Part shown: piece after piece, positions 19,521 to 32,005 of the stretch
How the letters are laid out: every line of letters starts with the position of its first letter
Position numbering within the stretch: position 1 is the stretch's first letter
Assembly (NCBI GenBank): GCA_029834535.1
Contig: JAQMWT010000593.1
Coordinates: 1 to 62,863, forward strand
Length of the DNA: 62,863 bases
Reading direction: 5' to 3'
DNA from: Chrysophaeum taylorii
Lineage: Eukaryota > Sar > Pelagophyceae > Pelagomonadales > Pelagomonadaceae
The notes under the pieces: model-generated
What the model saw: the letters and a program-made list of their open reading frames with translations, nothing else
What the model was told of the DNA's origin: nothing
Database searches by the model: none
Position numbers and translations under genes: made by a program

Positions 19521-20494
19521 GCTGGGAAGCGTGATTCGAGTCAGAACAACGTTGAAGTTCCTTCGGTGGTTGACATTGCAGGAAATCTGATAAGCGAAAC
19601 TGTCAGCAAAATCGAGGTCTGAAGAACAATAGCGACAAAAGTGCCTGGGGTGACGTGCGTTAGACGATTGGTGCCACTGAGAATCGCAGCGGGGCAAAGA
19701 TAGCGGGAACACAGGCTGGTATATATGATGGCAGTGTACCAGACGTCTGATGAGAACGTGGCCTTTGGGCAGATATGTTGCATGGTGCATGGTGACCAGG
19801 TTATGACGATGGTCGGAGTCGACAGAAGCAAAAACAGGCGTAAACAGGTTTGATGCGAACGTTGGGTGTTTGGTTGTTGTGGCGCGAGCAAGTTGCCATG
19901 GGCACGACCGCGTCCTGTACGCGAAGATGGAAGACTTCGGACGCGCCAGCGGTGTAAGGAACGAACACGGGTAGACCAGGCTGCTGTATGCCAGGCTACT
20001 GTGGCAGACAAGAAAGTGGCCCGTTGTCGCATTCGCAAGAACGAAGTTGCCATATGGGCCTACGTTGGAGGAGCAGGCGGCGAGCTTTGCTCGTCATACT
20101 CGAATAGACTGCGGTAGAAGTTGGCGAGAGTGGCAAACAGTTGTGGCACGTAAGAACGTCGCAGATAGCGTCGCAAACGTAAGAACATTGCAGATAGCGT
20201 CGCGGGTGCTGAGCACGGAGTTCACTGCGATAGCAAAACCGAATTTTAAAGGTAAAGCGGCGAAAAAGGCGAGAGTGCGCGAAGGAGAACCACAACATTG
20301 TGTTGACACCGTAGATGAAGAAGCCGAATAACACAGCAAAGAAGCGTCGGTCCAGGATCCCGAAGATGAGCGATCCAACCACATAGGAAGCACGAAAGCT
20401 GCGCACGCGAAGAATTGACAGGCACAGCTTAGTTGTGGCAGGTGAAATGCGCGATGGAACGTGATTCGCTGGTTTTACCAGAACCGATAAGCAC

Positions 20495-20750
20495 AAAGAG
20501 GAGTGGATCAACGAATAGGTGAAAATGCACAACGGGGAGTGGATCAACGAATAGTAGAAAATGTAGAACGGGGAGTGGATCAACGAATAGCTGAAAATGC
20601 ACAACGGGGAGTGGAGCAACGAATAGGCGAAATACAGAACAAGGAGGGGAACAACGACGAAGCGAAAAGACAACGAGGAGGGGGGCAACGACGAGGGGGA
20701 AATACAGAACGAGGAGAGGAGCAACGAATAGCGAAAATACAGAACGAAGG
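20495..20750. repeat. minisatellite, ~30-36-bp units
   Basis: About seven imperfect copies of a unit reading roughly 'ggggagtggatcaacgaatag' plus 'ctgaaaatgcacaac'. Units shorten and diverge to the right. It lies in the decayed internal part of the Copia element and gives rise to spurious low-complexity frames on both strands. Confidence 0.8.
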
Positions 20751-21979
20751 GCGCCTGTGCAATGGGAGCTAAAAACAAAAACGAGGGGCTTCCACAAAAA
20801 CACTTTTCCTTCACAAAAACGAGGGGCTTCTGTGGGATGGGGTTGTTGATGTGCTTGCGTCAGAAAATCGGCGGTACACACGCTGACTTGGAATTATCTT
20901 GATTGGCAGAAAGGTGCAAATATGATGAGACAGAGTATCGGGAGGGGGGTGTGAGACGGTGGGTGCGGCTGTTTAAGGCGGTGAAGGGGGTGGAATAGAT
21001 GGTGGTATTAAGAAAAGCGGCGGAGTGGAACTAGAATCAGTCAAGGTGGGAGTAGGCATAGGAGCAGAAAAGGTAGTGTTAGTGGTGGTGGGTTTGGGTT
21101 GGTGTTGGTGGGTGTTGTGGGTAGCGCGTTGTCGTGGAATAGCTAGGAACTTTGAAACTTGCGGCAAAGTGATCCTTGCAGCCGCCAAAATGACAGTGGG
21201 TAGTGCATCGGAATCGAATAGAGCCAGGTTGTTGGGAAAGGGGGGCGTCTAGGGTAGGTCAGTTGGAAGAGTCTGAAGTCGTGGCTGACGACGCGGCGGA
21301 TAGCGCGGCGGAAGTGGTTGTGCATGCCATCTAAATTGATTGTTGTTGAACTTCTCAAGAGTACAACCACAGTCGTCGGTACGAAACGCGAGACGATAAA
21401 ACAAAGCCAGTAAGGCTTGAAGCACGATGCACGTAGTCAAATGCGAGGACACACTCGAGGGTGCGTCGGATCAGGTACAATGCCGAGCAACTTGAACTCC
21501 GGTGATAGGTACAATGCCGAGCAACTTGAACTCCGAGCATGAATTTGTTGAGGAAGTTCGCTACGCGATCCCCACGGCCCTTGTAGACATCGGTAATGCG
21601 CTTGGAAAGTCGCGTGAAGTTCATGTCGCGGTTGTCATGTTGTTCGCGTGAAGTTCATGTCGCGGTTTTCATGGATATCAACATTGTTGCTTGACGCGAA
21701 AGTCTTCTTCAGAGCAGCGAGATGCTGAGATGCTAGTCCAAGGATCGTTGGTCGAGATAATGTGATCGCCGGTAGAGATGATCATGTTCGCGAGACGACG
21801 TGGCCATGGGTGAAAAAAAAAAAAATGTCCCTCACCGCTGAAGGCATCAAGGTTTTGCGAAAGCTTGCTATCTTGAATTTCGATCGAGGACATGGTAGAC
21901 GAAACGAACCGAACGCGTAGCAATGAACTGAAGCCGAGGAGGAGTCGCCACGAAGTCAAGCACAGGCTCGATCGTGAAC

Positions 21980-21994
21980 GAGCACCTGGTACCA
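21980..21994 (-). other. candidate primer-binding site
   Basis: Directly after the 5' terminal repeat, in minus-strand sense, the sequence starts TGGTACCAGGTGC. A PBS must start with TGG (complement of tRNA CCA). Compared with the common initiator-tRNA PBS TGGTATCAGAGC it matches in most of the first ten bases. This supports the view that the 55-bp repeat really ends where inferred. Confidence 0.55.
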
Positions 21995-22049
21995 TGTGAG
22001 AACTATAATGGGGACGTGGTGCAGGGGTAAGTGTCATAGCTTCCTCACA
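21995..22049 (-). repeat. 5' terminal direct repeat of Copia element
   Basis: Identical over 55 bp to 17305-17359, with TG...CA ends. In sense orientation it is followed by the PBS candidate and, 102 bp later, by the gag-like ATG at 21893. It ends only 112 bp upstream of the start of the IP3-receptor-like gene, so the element may carry part of that gene's promoter. Confidence 0.7.
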
Positions 22050-22160
22050 ACAATTGTACACCATATAATAATAACCCCACCGCGAGAATTAATGTAAGCT
22101 CCGAAACCGTCGTGATGGCCACCACGGACACAGCATTATCGACGATATGAACGCAAAAGA

Positions 22161-25100
22161 ATGACGTCAGGAATGAAGTTACCGCCGCTCGCGCACGACC
22201 AGTGTGTCGCGTCCTCTTGGGAATACGCAAAGTCGAGCGACGCCACCCAGCAACGCACGCTCCGATACGGCGACATCATACTGGTCGAAGCCACGACCAA
22301 TAGCTCCTCCAAGTCGATCCTGTGTACCAGTGCGTTTGGAGACGATCTCGGCTTTCTCGCCGTCCCTACGACCGGCTTGCTTGCCGAGGATGTCCCCAAG
22401 GCCTTGTGGCGGCTCGTCCCAGCATTCCACTACTCGAAGACGGAGCAATGGCAAGCGGCGGAGGCCAAGCTACGACTGAAAATCGAAGAGACGGATAACG
22501 AGACAGCTCGTGCGTTCATCGACGACGTCAACACTGCGAGGCACACGTTACAGTGTAAGTACGACTCCGCGACGCACCAAGGGGCACGGCGACCGTCGTC
22601 GCCCGCCAACCGCGTCGATTCGTGCCATTCGCTTGCTGAGCTCACATCAACGTACGCCGAAAGCGGTGAAAGCGATATCACGCAGTACTACGCCGCCATC
22701 AGTCGGTTTGCGTACAATGAGATGCGAGACAACATGAAGATCTTGCAGCAGCTTGTTCGCGGCGAGAAATTAGGGGACATCGTGTACGGGAACGTGCTCC
22801 ATTTGCAGCACATTCTCTCGGGCAAATTTCTCGTGACCGTGCCGGAACCAGCCAAGCTCGAACAGGGCTGCTTCGGTCTCCAGCTCGTGGAACCGTCATT
22901 CGCAAACGCGATGTGCACATTTCAGATTTGGTCTGGACTCACGCGCGAAGGGATAGCACTCCACGCTGGAGATCAGATCCAGCTTTCTGCCAACGATCTC
23001 ACTACAAATCTACGAAATCCGGTCCGGCTCGCAAGGTCGTCCGTCGTCGCATTGCAGATGCAACACAAGACGGTTTACGAAGCCAACCTGAATATCACAA
23101 ACTCGTCCGCCCGGGTGTCATTTGCCTACTACGGAGATCGCGGGCCCCTTGACGCCACAGAACGGATCGACGTCGGCCAATACATTCAGATTTTGAACCG
23201 GGAGTTAGAATTGTCCCTCGTCGCATCAACAAATTCACGTGCCAAGCGAATTGCCACGCGGCCCCTCGGCATTGTTGGCGGCGTGCCGTACTTTCGCCTG
23301 ACGACAACGAGTGTGCACTCGCCCGGCAAAGGTGATCTCCATTGTTTAATGAGTAGTGGACGCTCTCATGTAACGCAGGCTTCTGGGTTATCGAACACGA
23401 GAATCCGCTCCTTGGAAGTCTGGTGTTGCCAAACGAGAATATCCGACTTCGCCACGCCTCTTCCGGGCTCTATCTTGCCGTCGAATACGCAGAGTCGCCG
23501 GACGATGTCGACTCCGGAATCGAGCTCGTTTCCGTCGACGCCGACCGTTCGGCCTTCTGTCGAACGATTTTTCACCTAGCACCGGTCACAGACTCTACAG
23601 TTTCCTTTGTTCCGTCACATGGGCACGCCTGCTTGCTCCGGCATCAGATGCCCAACAAAAAAGCGACCGTGCTCTATCTCAAGGCCGGAGCAAAAAAAAA
23701 AGGAAAAGATTACTCGAGGCTGGCCGTGTTTTCCCCAAAAACCTCGGTGTTCGATGCCATCGAGATCAAATGTGTCCAACATGCAGAAATGCTGGTCTTC
23801 GAAACGATACTCGATTGCAGGAGGGCCATCAATGGGGACATTGACCTTATCAACGCGCTGGTCACTGGTAGAAGTCTCGGGCAGAGCGAGCAGGGGCTTA
23901 AGCGCTGGGTTATGGAAGACACGGAACGAATTCTCGCGCACGTGATCAAGACTTTGACGGTCGACCCGTTGCGAAATGAAGCTCGTCGAAGTGAAGCCAT
24001 CTCAACATACGATGCCCTCAACATCAAGGGGAGAAATATCGAGCGGCATCAAACATTCGCAAGGGAGACTAAACTCATGGACACGCTGATGACGATTATC
24101 GACGCGGCATCGTCTCCCGTCTTATCAGAGTTGGAGTGGAAGCATGCCACACCCCGTAACTTGCTTTTTTGTCTCGGTTACGATGCACTTCGGCGATGCG
24201 TTTTGAACCACGATCGAAATCAGGAGTACTTCGTTCGGAGCACGCTGACGACCGCTTCCTCTTCGTCGACCCATCGCTGGGTAGATCTGGTTGTGTTCTC
24301 AACCGGAGTCTGTGCCGAGAATACTGCCATGACAACATGCTAAAACTCAAGTCGTCATCAGGTCGCATATAGCAGAGCCGGTCGGCGCCGCGACCCTGAT
24401 CACCACTGTAACAGACAGAGTCCATGCTCACATGAGCGCGACGACTCTGGTTTCGTGTCTACCTTCCTGTCTGTCTTTGTGTTATGTCGCTTATCCCACA
24501 AAAAGCGCGTTCACCACAAGAAAGGCTTTTTTTTGTAATTGGCAGCTGGTTGCCTTCGCTTGAATGCAGACAGCAGCGTGTGTGCGTTTTGTGACAGTTG
24601 CGTTGAGTGCAGCGTGTGAAATCCATGTGAAATTTAGACCCAGGTCATAGAGAGCAATGCAAAGCTGAATCGCGAGGTCGTGACTGAAGCAAGAATCATG
24701 AAGTTCGTCGAAATTCTGACCAGCCATGGCCCGCGGCACGACTTGCTTCATTTTTTCTCGGCAACCTGCTCGTGCGACGGCGAAGCAATGGAAAAACATC
24801 AGGAAGACTATCTCAAGCTCTACACTTCCCCGCAGTTGAAGGACCAGCTCTTCATTACTACGAGCTCATCGGTCGTGGGTAACAGGCGCACGACGTGGCC
24901 CCACAAGCCACGTCGAACAGCTCACGCGCCCTTCTTGGCAGAGAACGAATTCAACTACGGCTTTTTGGAGGTTTTCATTCGCTGGTCGTCGCAGCCCGGG
25001 TGGTGTCCTGGATGCAAAAAGACATTGTACTTTTGCCCTGACGAAATCGGGACTGCGCACAATAACCAGTGGGTCCGCTTGCACGACGCAGTGTGGACTC

Positions 25101-28100
25101 TCGACCCCGCAAAGTTCGCAGCCGAGTTCCGGAACGCTGACGCGGCTCACCAGGAGCAGCTCAAACGATTGCAGTGCCTTGCGAAGTACTATGTTGAGCA
25201 AATCAATTTGTTTGCATCTCTCTGCTACTCTCAGAGTTATAATGCCATCTTTAGCATCGAGCAAGAGTACTCATTCGCGTTGTGTCTCTGGATCGTCGCA
25301 GACTCGTCGCTTCCCGAGATGCTCAGAGCCGCTTACACCAGACTGGTGTTGCACCTTCACATCGTCAGATATCCACACCGGCCACACTGCGGATTTCCAA
25401 AGGTCCCAGAACGCGTCTGGGTCAACGATGCATTAGATCTGCGAGTGGCACAGCCAATACCGTCGTTTGACCCCCGGAAGATTATCAACGTCACCGACGC
25501 TGGGGGCGTATTTCAATCGCCAGAGAAGTTCTATTTACTTATGGCATTTATCGAGGGACATCTGAACAATATCAGAGATTCGGGACAGCTCGACGCGAGC
25601 GAGGTCGACAAAAGCCATGTGACTCTTCGCATACTTGAGATCGCCGAGCACCTTGTCGACTACGGCTTTGTCGGAACTGTTGACGGCGACGTCGAGGCGT
25701 TGTTGAGGCCTCTTTGCTCCATCATCGGACAACCAAATCATCGCGCGAGTGATAAACGGCGGGGCCAAAGAGACTACCTCGATGCTTTGCGACGATCAAA
25801 TTCACCATCTCAAGGCACGCCGGCCTCAGCAATGGTGGTATCCTGGCAACCACCGACAACTGGTGTACTGAGCCCTCCTGAAGAGGGCGAAAAAATTATT
25901 TTTGACATAAAGGAATGCATCATCCGCATCCTGCGATGCTTTTCAGATTTTTTTTTCCAGCGCTCCTTGCCTCATTGCCTGGCCATGTGTCGCGAGACTC
26001 AACGCCTTAGTATGCGCCAAGACGCGGCGACAGCAAGGGTGACCAAGCGCCAGGAGATAAAGTTCGGGGCCATTTTTCCCGTCACGGAAACTACCGCATC
26101 ATCAACAAACCGACCAGACGAAGCGTTCCTGGCCCTCTTCGACGGCCGAGATGCGATCGGCGCTTCGGATGTCTTCAAGCTTGCGGGTATCGAGGCAGCC
26201 GAGGCCGACCGAATAATGGTGGATCTGCTGATGTGTGATTCGGAAGGACTGGTACGCACAGCACTTAATTTTCTAATGCGATACCGACGCGACATCGATT
26301 TTTTCTTAGAAACGCTCTCGGACTGCATCGTGCTCGACATGGATCAAGTCGAGCTGTTGAATAAGTCCATGGGCACACGATTCGGAAAACTTCCAGTTTC
26401 GGACACGTTGGTTGTCCTGAAGACACTGGTATGCGAACTCGCGGAGGTTGTCTACTGCTGCGAGCAGTGGCTTAACAATAAGCCCGGGATATTTGGCACA
26501 AATGTGACGTATACCATCGCCCTCAATACTTTCATCGACCTCTTGGATGGGACGAAATACGATCGCTCGACAATTCGTCGACACCAGGGCATCCTCCTCA
26601 AGATCGGTCTAACGAAGCCATTGGCGCTGTGTCTTCAGCTGGAAGTGGGTCTTATTGATGAGCATGGATTGAGCGACGACGAGGCCAACGATCGAAGGCA
26701 ACGGCGCGATGAACTCTTATTGCTTGCGTTGCGATGTGCCTGTCTATTCGTAACGGACAACGAAGAGACACAGCGACATATGATAGCATACGTCAAGCAT
26801 TTCGGCGAAAAGAACCTGACATCATTTGGACACACGCGCCACGCTATCGACCGCGCAACTGTGGCCATGGAACTGTTTGCGAGTACCTTCAACGCAAATC
26901 TGGCACTTGTCGAACAACAGGGTATCGCTACGCTCCGCAAAGCGTTGAGTTGGCTCTTTTACCTCGTCGACGCACCAGCCGAGTTCAATGACGCAGTGGA
27001 CTCCTCAAGATTTGCTGAAAAACGCGCTATCGCCATCTACGCAGCAGGTCGTGTTGTCGAAATCATGTTCGTCCCTGGTCCGCGGGCTCGTGACATTTGC
27101 AAGCCACATCAGGACACTTACGGCCAGGAGATTTTGGCAAAGATTGCCACCGAGCCTGCTTTTGCCAAACGCGCGGTTTTCTTTGGAATCAATCCGAAGG
27201 CGAGCGCAACTGCACGCGAAACTGGGGAGGCAGCGGGTCTGATTCATACCACTATCATTCGGATCCTCGTGAGATGCACTGCGGGGAACCATGCGATGAA
27301 TTCAGTTTACGTGTTCCGTATTCTTCCATTGGAGAACTATCTTTGGGCCATAATGTATGCCTCGCCATCGATGTGTGCCGCTTATCTCCAGCTTCTGCAC
27401 AACGTCTACTTGAACACAGACTACTTGCACCCGATTCAATTGGAAATGTCATCGGACACTCTGTGGGCGATTGCTTACCAGGCTGCTTTGATCATGGTCG
27501 ATGATGCGGCTCGCCCAGTAGCGCAGTCAACGTTGGAGACAGCAGGATTGATGCCCGAATGGTTCGACTCCTTGTTGCCGCGTACGCTACCTCGATCGAA
27601 ACGACACGCCTCAGAGATTGTTGACTTGATCTACCGACCAGAGTTTGCACGTCGTGATGGACCCCACCTACATCAACTATGTCTTGGAACCAAGACCCCT
27701 GAAGACAAGCTATGTTGTCAGCATCTGGATGCCAGTCTAAAAGATAGAGTCTTCCGCGGCCTCGCGGTTGGCATCGTCAACGCGTTCGTGCAGCGGTTGT
27801 CCGAGCAGCACGATATAACAAGCGAAATCAAGAAACGTGCGAGCACGCTGAACACCATAATTCACTTGTCGAGTGGCTCGCTGGCTGATTCAGTCGGGCA
27901 CGAGGCTTTGAAAATCGCGCGCACAACACTCAGCTCACTCTTGTTGGTCTCGAATCTCGAGTCGACACCTCAATTGTCGAGATTCTCCAAAAGGGAGCGT
28001 GACAGGTGCAGTTACCTTCACGTGCCAGCAGTTCCAAAACAAGGTGGTACGCAAGGAAGTCCGGCTTACCACTTTGATAAATTCGACCCGAAGCAATTTG

Positions 28101-31100
28101 CTGCACTTGTCAAGACACAGCCGTCAGTCAAAAGGGCACTCGACGCGAAAGAAGAAATGCTCATAGATATCCTCGAAAGGAAAGAAGAAGCGGATTTTGA
28201 GCGGATGTCCCCCCTCCGTGAAGGTCGCATGAAAGAAAAAAAATGGGTAGAGTTTGCTAAGCATCTGATGAATTTCTGCAAACACAGCTTGGACGCAACC
28301 GCTGTCAGCAAGCGACGTCCTGTCGTAGACATACTGCGTTTATTCACACAACACTTAGAGCGACTGCAGCGCAAAGCCAAACTGAGCACGAGGGCGTACG
28401 AAGAAAACAAAGAAGATAGACGTGGAATCCGACAAGAAGAATTCCGCGATCAGCCTGAGCATCGATTGCTCAAGATATTAAACTCGCCCTTGATAGAGGC
28501 TTTGATCCTCAGTGTCGTGGTTCTTGCGGTTGTAATGGATCACACAACCCGCCAGACGCGGAACGATAAGCTAATTCTGACCTGTCTTTTGCTTTCTACG
28601 TTTTCATTTGAATTTTTCTGTCACGCTGCGATACACATCTCGGTTCATGGTACTGTTCTGAAAGGTGTCCGCAGTTTGTTCAATTCTTGGCTTCGCTACG
28701 TTGACGTGCTGACGATTCTCTTGGAAGTACAAGTCGGGCTTTCCAGCGTCTGGGCTTAGTGTAAATGCCCTTGATGATGTGAATTCGTGCGACCATGCAA
28801 AACAACTCAGGTTCTCGTGGAGGTCGCCTCGAGAAAAGGCCCTTCCGTTAACATGGTATCTCACGGACGGTGCGTTTTGTTAAAATGTCTAGATGTAACA
28901 CATGCATTGAGTTCGCGCTCAGGTATTACAAAATCCTCCGCCTTCTAAAGTACTGCCGCTGTGTGCGGCTGTGCCGTGTGCCAAGGGCGAGACGATTCCT
29001 TGAGACGGTATCGCTCTTCTTTGATGTGGCGTTCCCTACAATGAACAAAGTCATCGAGGTCTACAAGCAAAAACAGCAAATGAGCGAATCCTCGAGTGCA
29101 AACAGGATTGTATACCAAGAAGCGCAGCGGGCCTTCGTCAATCCATCAGCAATCGACGGTGGTGGTGTGCTTTTTTCAATCTTGTGTTCGCAGTATGATC
29201 GTCCGTTGAGGCTTGCCACAGTCCAACTTTGCATTGCCATTCTGGAAGGAGGGAACGTGGAAGCTCAGAAATGGCTTATCAAAGGATTGGGAACCAGCGA
29301 GTTCTTTTTGCTCTACGCAGGCGAGCTCCGGGTGACATCGCGTATGCTCAAGCAACATCTCCCAAACCTCTTGGAGAACGACGACGACTCCAGTCTCGAT
29401 TTGTCTCTCGTCGAAAGCGTGACGCTGCTCAACCGGTTTATCACGAGCCTTCTCGCGGAGCGTCAGGTCCGCATGCAAGAGATTATGCTGCAACAAACAG
29501 GACTATACAAATCCGTGAACCTTATCGACACCATTGATGATTTTCTGGCAGTATTCTTCAAGCGTGAGCGCAGCACGTTGGCTCTCTTCCGCGCATTGAA
29601 CATTGAAGAGGTCGCGATGATTACCAGCTGTATACAGGTGCTGACCGCCAGCATGGTCGGCTCGCACGAGGCCAATCAGTCGGCTGTCGCTCGCTCCGGG
29701 CTATTGGATATTTTGAGCTCGATCCTCTCGATGCCGGCATCTGTCATGCTTCCTGTCGGGGGGCTTATTAGTAGCCACAGAGAATTCGACGAAATGGCAC
29801 TTTCTGACATGCCGCAGATTCTCGCGATGGTACGACTGATACACAACACAGCACAATGTGTTGCGGCGTGCTTTGAAGGGCATGGCATCACGAGTGCGAG
29901 ATACACGAGTTGGAGAGCTAAGGTCGATGCGAATATCTTGGCCGATCTCATGATCGAATGCTACGACATAAAGAGGAAAATGAAATCGCGCAGCGACAAG
30001 ATGATAATTGATGTCGCAGAAGTTGGGGAGTTTGCGCATGAAATGTATGATCTCTGCAGTGTGATCATCGTCGATCTCTGCACCATAAGACTCAAACTTC
30101 TTGGCGCAGAAGCGGTGCGCACTCACCAGGAGTTTATGTCGCTCGCGCACGTCGACGTCGACTGGAACGGACGTGTTGAGCGCGTTATTTTCACTTTGCC
30201 ATACTATGCAGACAGCATCAGTCCGGTGGCAAAGTCCGTATTCGAGGAATCTATAGATCTTACGAATACGGAGACACGTATGACAGCCTTGTTCGAGTCG
30301 GGACGTGTGTTGATTCAGGAGGCCGAGCATCTCTTTGCAGTCTCGCGGGAGTCGGCGTTCTATCGGTTCGTGAACAAAAGATATCATCAGCTTCACAAGT
30401 GGCTCTATGCCACGGCGCTTCTCCTCAACCTCCACGTCCTACTGACGATCGAAGGCCATGGCACATTGCGTCATACCTTCAAACTGGAAAAGGGCCACAA
30501 AAGGCACGGTAGACCGCACTCACCGAGGTCATTCCTGTACAGAAGTTATTTCACGATCGTCGCCGCCACGCTCATTACAGTTGGCTATTTCGGACTGTTT
30601 ACGTTTGCGCTGGTCAAGAGCTACCGTCGGACCGCGACCGAGCATGCGAAAAAGTTCTGTGGATCACAAGATGAACCATCCGACGCGCACGGTCGAGTCA
30701 TGTCCGATGATAACGTGGACGAAGGAGGAGAAGACGACGAAGAAGAAGAACGAACGCCTGATGAACCTCCGAAAGAGCAAAAGACGACGCTCAGAGAGAT
30801 AATTTACGCAGCAAAGAATAAGCTATCACGCTGGGTCGATAAAGACGAGCAACGTACTGAGACGCGAACGAGACCATTGCTCAATCGTATCGCAACATTG
30901 TGCGACAGCATCAAAGCGGAATACTATTTCCACTTCTACATAGCGCTGGCCATGACGTACATGATGAGTTACGGGTACAGCCGAGAACTTGTCTTAATAG
31001 GAACAGTGTACATCGGTCTTGCCATCCCACGCGTATTACGTCGAATATTGGACGCGCCACGCTCAACTTTAGAGCTCTTGTATGTGGTACTGTACGACGC

Positions 31101-32005
31101 TTTCGCGTCGAACGTGTCGGCTCAAGCCCATTTAGGATGGTCGGTTGTCTCGATCTCTGGCTTCACTTGGCAGTACATCTGGTGCTTTCTCTTGTTAGAC
31201 GTCCTGCTGATATCCGACGAGCTAAAAAACTTGCTCAAGGCCGTTTGGATTCCTCGCACGCAGCTTCTTCTCGCCTTGTACGCGCTTGTTGTGTTTACGG
31301 TGCTCTTTTCTGTCGTCGTCTACGTGCTCAACTACGAGACTAGCGGCAATGGCGACGTCAGCCCATTGCGGGCCCACGCCGGCGATGATGACAACGACCT
31401 CGCAAACGCTTGCAGCACCCCATGGATTTGCGTTATTCGCGATGTCTACGTTGGTCTCATCGACGGGTAAGACTCAGTGCTTTTCGAGACGCCAACTCGC
31501 GCGAATATAATGAATGTGTGCTCACAGGCAAATGTACAGCGCGACTTTGGGCGTCGACTATTTCGATGGAACATCGCCAACGGACGCCATGAAGCGAAGA
31601 GACAACGTCGCACGGATCTTCGTGCAGTTGGTCTTTTACCTGATAGTCACGTTACTGCTGATCAACGTTTTCACCGGCATAATCCTCGACACGTTTTCCT
31701 CATTGCGGGAACAGCTCAACGAAAGAAGAGCCTTGCAAGCTTCCGAGTGTTTTGTATGTGGACTCAATGACGGGAACACCGACATCACAAAGCACGAAGA
31801 AACAGAGCACAATAAGTATAATTATCTCCTTTTCCTCTCACACGTCGAGAAGAAGCGCGCGACACACGCGGCCCTCACTGGTGTCGAAGCGTACGTGGCC
31901 TCGTGCGCAGCGGAGAAGAGCCTTGCATGGCTCCCAAGGAAGCGAAGTTCCGCCGACATGACGCGGCTCCACGTGCTTGAAGCTCCTGTGACAGTAAGCC
32001 TGTAA
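22161..32005 (+). CDS. IP3-receptor-like Ca2+ channel with voltage-sensor domain
   Basis: A giant intracellular Ca2+-release channel of the IP3R/RyR family (~3000 residues). Exons read: 22161-23331; 23379 to about 24250-24280; 24644 to about 28726; about 28912-31466; 31528-32005. N-terminal beta-trefoil/MIR: D-I-V-Y-G-N-V-L-H-L-Q-H (near 22770), then W-V-I-E-H and L-R-H-A-S-S-G-L-Y-L (23385-23465). RIH-type helical repeats occupy about 23800-24240 and 24.6-28.4 kb. A voltage-sensor-like module spans 28450-29000. The RIH-associated region includes A-I-L-E-G-G-N (near 29240) and L-L-Q-Q-T-G-L-Y (29490). The six-segment pore domain starts near 30390. S6 ends T-G-I-I-L-D-T-F-S-S-L-R, and the C-terminal zinc motif C-F-V-C-G-L...H...H (near 31750) is diagnostic. 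The 24.25-24.64 kb join is unresolved, and the 28.73-28.91 kb splice is not unique. Confidence 0.88.
28450..29005 (+). other. voltage-sensor domain (S1-S4) inside the channel gene
   Basis: S1 (N-S-P-L-I-E-A-L-I-L-S-V-V-V-L, codons ~28481-28535), S2 containing F-S-F-E-F-F (near 28605; aromatic-acidic pair as in charge-transfer centres), and S3 with W-L-R-Y-V-D-V-L-T-I-L-L (near 28690; conserved Asp). After an intron, S4 follows at 28921-28995, with R/K at residues 1,4,7,10,13,16,19 and then a further R. This is the arrangement of voltage-gated cation channels and is absent from ordinary IP3 receptors. Confidence 0.75.

Larger units (their letters stand above)
17305..22049 (-). mobile_element. 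decayed Ty1/Copia-type retrotransposon
   Basis: Minus-strand element bounded by identical 55-bp direct repeats. In sense order: primer-binding-site candidate (21980-21994), gag-like start with ATG at 21893 and a further gag-like frame at 21355-21624, a decayed middle with several short tandem duplications (19.0-21.6 kb), reverse transcriptase (18039-18900), RNase H (17542-17934), 3' repeat. The pol order (RT followed by RNase H at the 3' end) is that of Copia elements. No intact integrase or zinc knuckle was identified. Frames are split by frameshifts, so it is inactive. The best direct-repeat flank would be ACGAT/ACAAT, which is imperfect. Confidence 0.75.

Noticed and set aside
19428..20053. 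Copia integrase domain
   Set aside because: The position fits, but I could not see the H-H-C-C zinc motif or D-D-E core in any frame. It was left as decayed internal sequence.
24491..24799. IQ-like motif (A-V-C-I-Q-A-K-A-T) in a minus-strand ORF
   Set aside because: The frame overlaps a plus-strand exon of the channel gene and has no other support; the motif is probably coincidental.
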